Assembly (NCBI GenBank): GCA_905200615.1 | Contig: CAJKLB010000009.1 | Span: forward strand, 1 to 64,000 | Direction: 5' to 3' | DNA length: 64,000 nt | Origin: an uncultured Selenomonadales bacterium | Lineage (GTDB): Bacteria > Bacillota > Clostridia > Christensenellales > QALW01 | Shown: in pieces, positions 61,884 through 64,000 of the stretch | Layout of the letters: every line of letters starts with the position of its first letter | Position numbering within the stretch: position 1 is the stretch's first letter | Notes under the pieces: generated by a model | The model's input: only the letters and a program-made list of their open reading frames with translations | Databases searched by the model: none | Told to the model about the DNA's origin: nothing | Made by a program: the position numbers and the translations under genes

Positions 61884-63190
61884 AATACAGCAGTTTTGAT
61901 AAAAAGTCTCAAAAAAATGTTGAGCAAAAGAATATAGTGGATAAGCATTCCTCAAATCATAAAAAGCCAAAGCGTAAATTTGAAATGCCTTTTAAGAATT
62001 TCAGTGAATTTAAACTTTGGCTTAAGAAAATACGCCATAATATTCTTATTAAAATAGGCGGTTTGATCGGTACCGGACGAGATACGGAAAAAACTTGGAG
62101 AAAAATTAGGCCGGTAACGATTTATTTGATCAGCGGAATTTTAGTCCTTACTTTTTTTATTACCGCAATTTCGATGACTCTTTCAGCCTTGTTCTCACCG
62201 GTAAATAAGCATAATGATGACCCAGTACTTTTTACCATCAATAAGGGTGCATCCATGTCTTATGTAGCAAATAAGTTAGAGGAATGCGGATTGGTCAAGA
62301 CCTCTTGGGGAATTAAGCTTTTAGCCGATTTTACCAGTGTTTCTTCTAAAATACAAAGCGGCGAGTACATATTGGACAGAACTATGAGCGCGCAAGATAT
62401 TTTGGATGTTATTACACGACCCACGGCTTCCGCTTCGGTGGTAAGCGTAACCTTGATTGAAGGCACTACTGTAGAAGATTTTGCGGAAGTATTAGCGGCA
62501 TCAAATGTAATTGAATCTGCCGAGAGCTTTTTAAATGAATGTAAAAACGCGCGGAATTATGCGGATTTTTATTTTGTTCCGGAACTTTATGACATGGGAA
62601 ATCTTAAATATTTATTGGAAGGATATCTGTTTCCTGATACTTATGAATTTTATGTGGGTTCTTCCAATCAAACTGTTATCAGCAAACTTCTTTCCCGGCT
62701 GAATGAAATCTATACACCAGAGTATACTGAGCGTGCCAATGAATTGGGTCTTTCCATGCATCAGGTATTGACCTTAGCTTCTATTGTTGAAAAAGAGGGA
62801 AGAGGGGAAGATTTTTACAAAATCTCCGCGGTCTTCCACAACCGAATTGCAAAGAATATGCGCTTGGAATCAGATGTTACCGTACAATATGCACTGGGCG
62901 TAAAACGTTTGGTACTTACTGCGGAAGAATTAAAAGTGGATTCTCCTTATAATACGTATCTTGTATCGGGAATTCCTGCCGGTCCGATTTGTAATCCGAG
63001 CAAGGAAGCCATTAAGGCCGTATTATATCCCGATGAAGAAACCTTAAAGGAAGGCTATTTATATTTTACTCTCACAGATCCTTATACAGGGGAAGTTGCT
63101 TATTCCAAAACTTATGAAGAACATGTGGAAATTAAAAACAAATATCAATCCGTTTGGGCGGCTTATGATAAAGCGCAGGGTAACGAATGA
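61880..63190 (+). CDS. mltG: Endolytic transglycosylase MltG (YceG-like)
   Basis: Cuts nascent peptidoglycan strands. It has 436 residues. A basic cytoplasmic N-terminus of about 75 residues, one membrane helix (YLISGILVLTFFITAISMTL), a LysM-like part (VLFTINKGASMSYVANKLEE), then the catalytic domain with Glu in ASIVEKEG and the block FHNRI...LESDVTVQYALG. Its start overlaps the RNase J stop (ATGA). Confidence 0.95.
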   Translation: MKYSSFDKKSQKNVEQKNIVDKHSSNHKKPKRKFEMPFKNFSEFKLWLKKIRHNILIKIGGLIGTGRDTEKTWRKIRPVTIYLISGILVLTFFITAISMTLSALFSPVNKHNDDPVLFTINKGASMSYVANKLEECGLVKTSWGIKLLADFTSVSSKIQSGEYILDRTMSAQDILDVITRPTASASVVSVTLIEGTTVEDFAEVLAASNVIESAESFLNECKNARNYADFYFVPELYDMGNLKYLLEGYLFPDTYEFYVGSSNQTVISKLLSRLNEIYTPEYTERANELGLSMHQVLTLASIVEKEGRGEDFYKISAVFHNRIAKNMRLESDVTVQYALGVKRLVLTAEELKVDSPYNTYLVSGIPAGPICNPSKEAIKAVLYPDEETLKEGYLYFTLTDPYTGEVAYSKTYEEHVEIKNKYQSVWAAYDKAQGNE

Positions 63191-63639
63191 AAAAAGTAAC
63201 AATATATACTGACGGTGCCTGTTCCGGAAATCCGGGAATAGGCGGGTGGGGCGCTGTGCTGTTTTACGGCAGTTTCTCCAAAGAAATCAGCGGTTTTGCA
63301 GAAAATACTACCAATAATCGTATGGAGCTTACCGCGGCCATTCAAGCGATCGCTTTACTGAAAGAACCCTGTGATATTGAGCTTTACTCTGACAGCGCTT
63401 ATCTGGTAAACGCTTTCCGGGAAGGTTGGATTTACGGTTGGAAAAAAAAAGATTGGAAAAAAGGAAACGAGGAAATTCCCAATAAAGATCTATGGCTGCA
63501 ATTATATTCTTTTATTAAAACACATAAAATTGAATTTATAAAAGTAAAGGGTCATGCGGATAACAAATGGAATAACCGGTGCGATACGCTAGCTACCGGT
63601 GCCATTAAAGCATTTAAAGAGAACCACAAACAAAGTTAA
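63187..63639 (+). CDS. rnhA: Ribonuclease HI
   Basis: Removes RNA from RNA:DNA hybrids. It has 150 residues. Catalytic residues sit in YTDGACSGNPG (Asp8), NNRMELTAA (Glu), LYSDSAYLVNA (Asp) and NNRCDTLAT (Asp). ATG overlaps the mltG stop. Confidence 0.97.
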   Translation: MKKVTIYTDGACSGNPGIGGWGAVLFYGSFSKEISGFAENTTNNRMELTAAIQAIALLKEPCDIELYSDSAYLVNAFREGWIYGWKKKDWKKGNEEIPNKDLWLQLYSFIKTHKIEFIKVKGHADNKWNNRCDTLATGAIKAFKENHKQS

Positions 63640-63651
63640 AAAAACATCAAT

Positions 63652-63682
63652 AAAAAGTCCGGAATTTTTCGGGCTTTTTTTA
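63652..63682 (+). terminator. Terminator of rnhA
   Basis: Stem AAAAAGTCCG / CGGGCTTTTT with a short loop, then TTTT. Confidence 0.75.
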
Positions 63683-63752
63683 AAAAATGATCATGGTAAC
63701 AGCATCAATTGATATTGCTGGTATTTTACTTTTTGTATATGTTAATTTTTTA

Positions 63753-63781
63753 TTGACAAATTCATCGTTATACTTTATAAT
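63753..63781 (+). promoter_or_regulatory. Strong promoter of the recombinase gene
   Basis: TTGACA (63753-63758), 17 bp, TATAAT (63776-63781): both boxes are perfect consensus. Confidence 0.8.
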
Positions 63782-63785
63782 TTTC

Positions 63786-63823
63786 ACAACTATTCGCAAA
63801 ACTTGTCTTTTGCGAATAGTTGT
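63786..63823. repeat. Perfect 16-bp inverted repeat with 6-bp spacer
   Basis: ACAACTATTCGCAAAA (63786-63801), spacer CTTGTC, and the exact complement (63808-63823). It starts 4 bp after the -10, so it lies at the 5' end of the recombinase transcript. No U-run follows, so it is not a normal terminator. The geometry of two arms round a 6-bp centre is that of tyrosine recombinase core sites. Confidence 0.8.
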
Positions 63824-63863
63824 AAGTGCGTAAATTATTCCCCAAAAGGTGTGTGTTTCAAAT

Positions 63864-64000
63864 ATGAATTCTTATTTTTTAACCCGAAGCCAAAAAACAA
63901 TGGAAAAACTTGATTCCGTACTCAACGAGCTTCCGACTTTTTGCAAAACATTATTTGTTGGCATTCAAAATACCACAGGCCCTCTAACCAGGCTCAACTA
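63864..64000 (+). CDS. Tyrosine recombinase/integrase, N-terminal part (cut by window edge)
   Basis: Forty-five codons are visible. LNELPTFCKTLFVGIQNTTGPLTRLNY resembles the N-terminal SAM-like (core-binding) domain of Xer-type tyrosine recombinases common in Clostridia, where a segment like ELPPFC...FFRGIE..T..RTRLAY precedes the catalytic domain. The catalytic Arg/His/Tyr residues lie beyond the window. AAAGGTG is a weak, distant ribosome site. Identity as XerC/D or as a mobile-element integrase cannot be settled here. Confidence 0.6.
   Translation, partial: MNSYFLTRSQKTMEKLDSVLNELPTFCKTLFVGIQNTTGPLTRLN

Overview
The window reads as one stretch of chromosome from an anaerobic, endospore-forming member of the Clostridia (Firmicutes). 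Signs of this are: moderately AT-rich DNA; strong GGAGG ribosome sites; GTG and TTG starts; SpoVT and a SpoVB-like flippase; RNase J, WhiA, RapZ, YlxM and PyrR; a DnaE-type polymerase in a murB-PHP-rapZ-whiA-HPr-dnaE-pfkA cluster; and oxygen-sensitive chemistry (a glycyl radical enzyme, radical SAM activase and maturase). I see no rRNA, tRNA or CRISPR array. Several ORFs extend upstream of their true start; starts given here were chosen from ribosome sites, promoters and family N-termini.

Layout. 1-4.1 kb: an uncharacterised glycyl radical enzyme, its activase and a zinc alcohol dehydrogenase. 4.1-8.2 kb: spoVT, HU, and a MazG/YabN plus SpoVB/YabM-like pair. 8.3-12.9 kb: mnmE-mnmG-rsmG and an unknown gene. 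12.9-15.2 kb: an ABC exporter. 15.4-16.9 kb: guaA (minus). 17.1-19.9 kb: asnA, a TSCPD protein, an iron alcohol dehydrogenase and a rhamnose mutarotase. 20.2-24.5 kb: two Cys-type sulfatases and their anaerobic maturase. 24.7-30.5 kb: an accessory stretch with longer AT-rich gaps, holding two half-size chromate transporters, a cysteine desulfurase-like protein divergent from a DUF3343 protein, an FAD oxidoreductase and a DUF421 membrane protein.

30.5-42 kb: a membrane-tethered solute-binding-like protein, then murB-PHP-rapZ-whiA-HPr-like-dnaE, pfkA-plsX-acpP and rnc. 42-50.5 kb: smc-ftsY, ylxM-ffh-rpsP-khpA-rimM-trmD-rplS (chromosome organisation, SRP targeting, ribosome maturation). 50.7-55.4 kb: an unknown membrane protein, mnmA, and a convergent nuclease-helicase fusion. 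55.5-63.6 kb: a surface CBM/GH99-like protein, pyrR, a nucleotidyltransferase-phosphohexomutase fusion, RNase J, mltG and rnhA. The right edge cuts into a tyrosine recombinase preceded by a strong promoter and a perfect 16-bp inverted repeat with a 6-bp spacer.

Most of the window is conserved housekeeping. The parts most likely to hold undescribed biology are the short glycyl radical enzyme cluster, the recombinase with its dif-like inverted repeat, the cytoplasmic sulfatase island, the cysteine desulfurase/DUF3343 pair, and hairpins in the leaders of rnc and ylxM.
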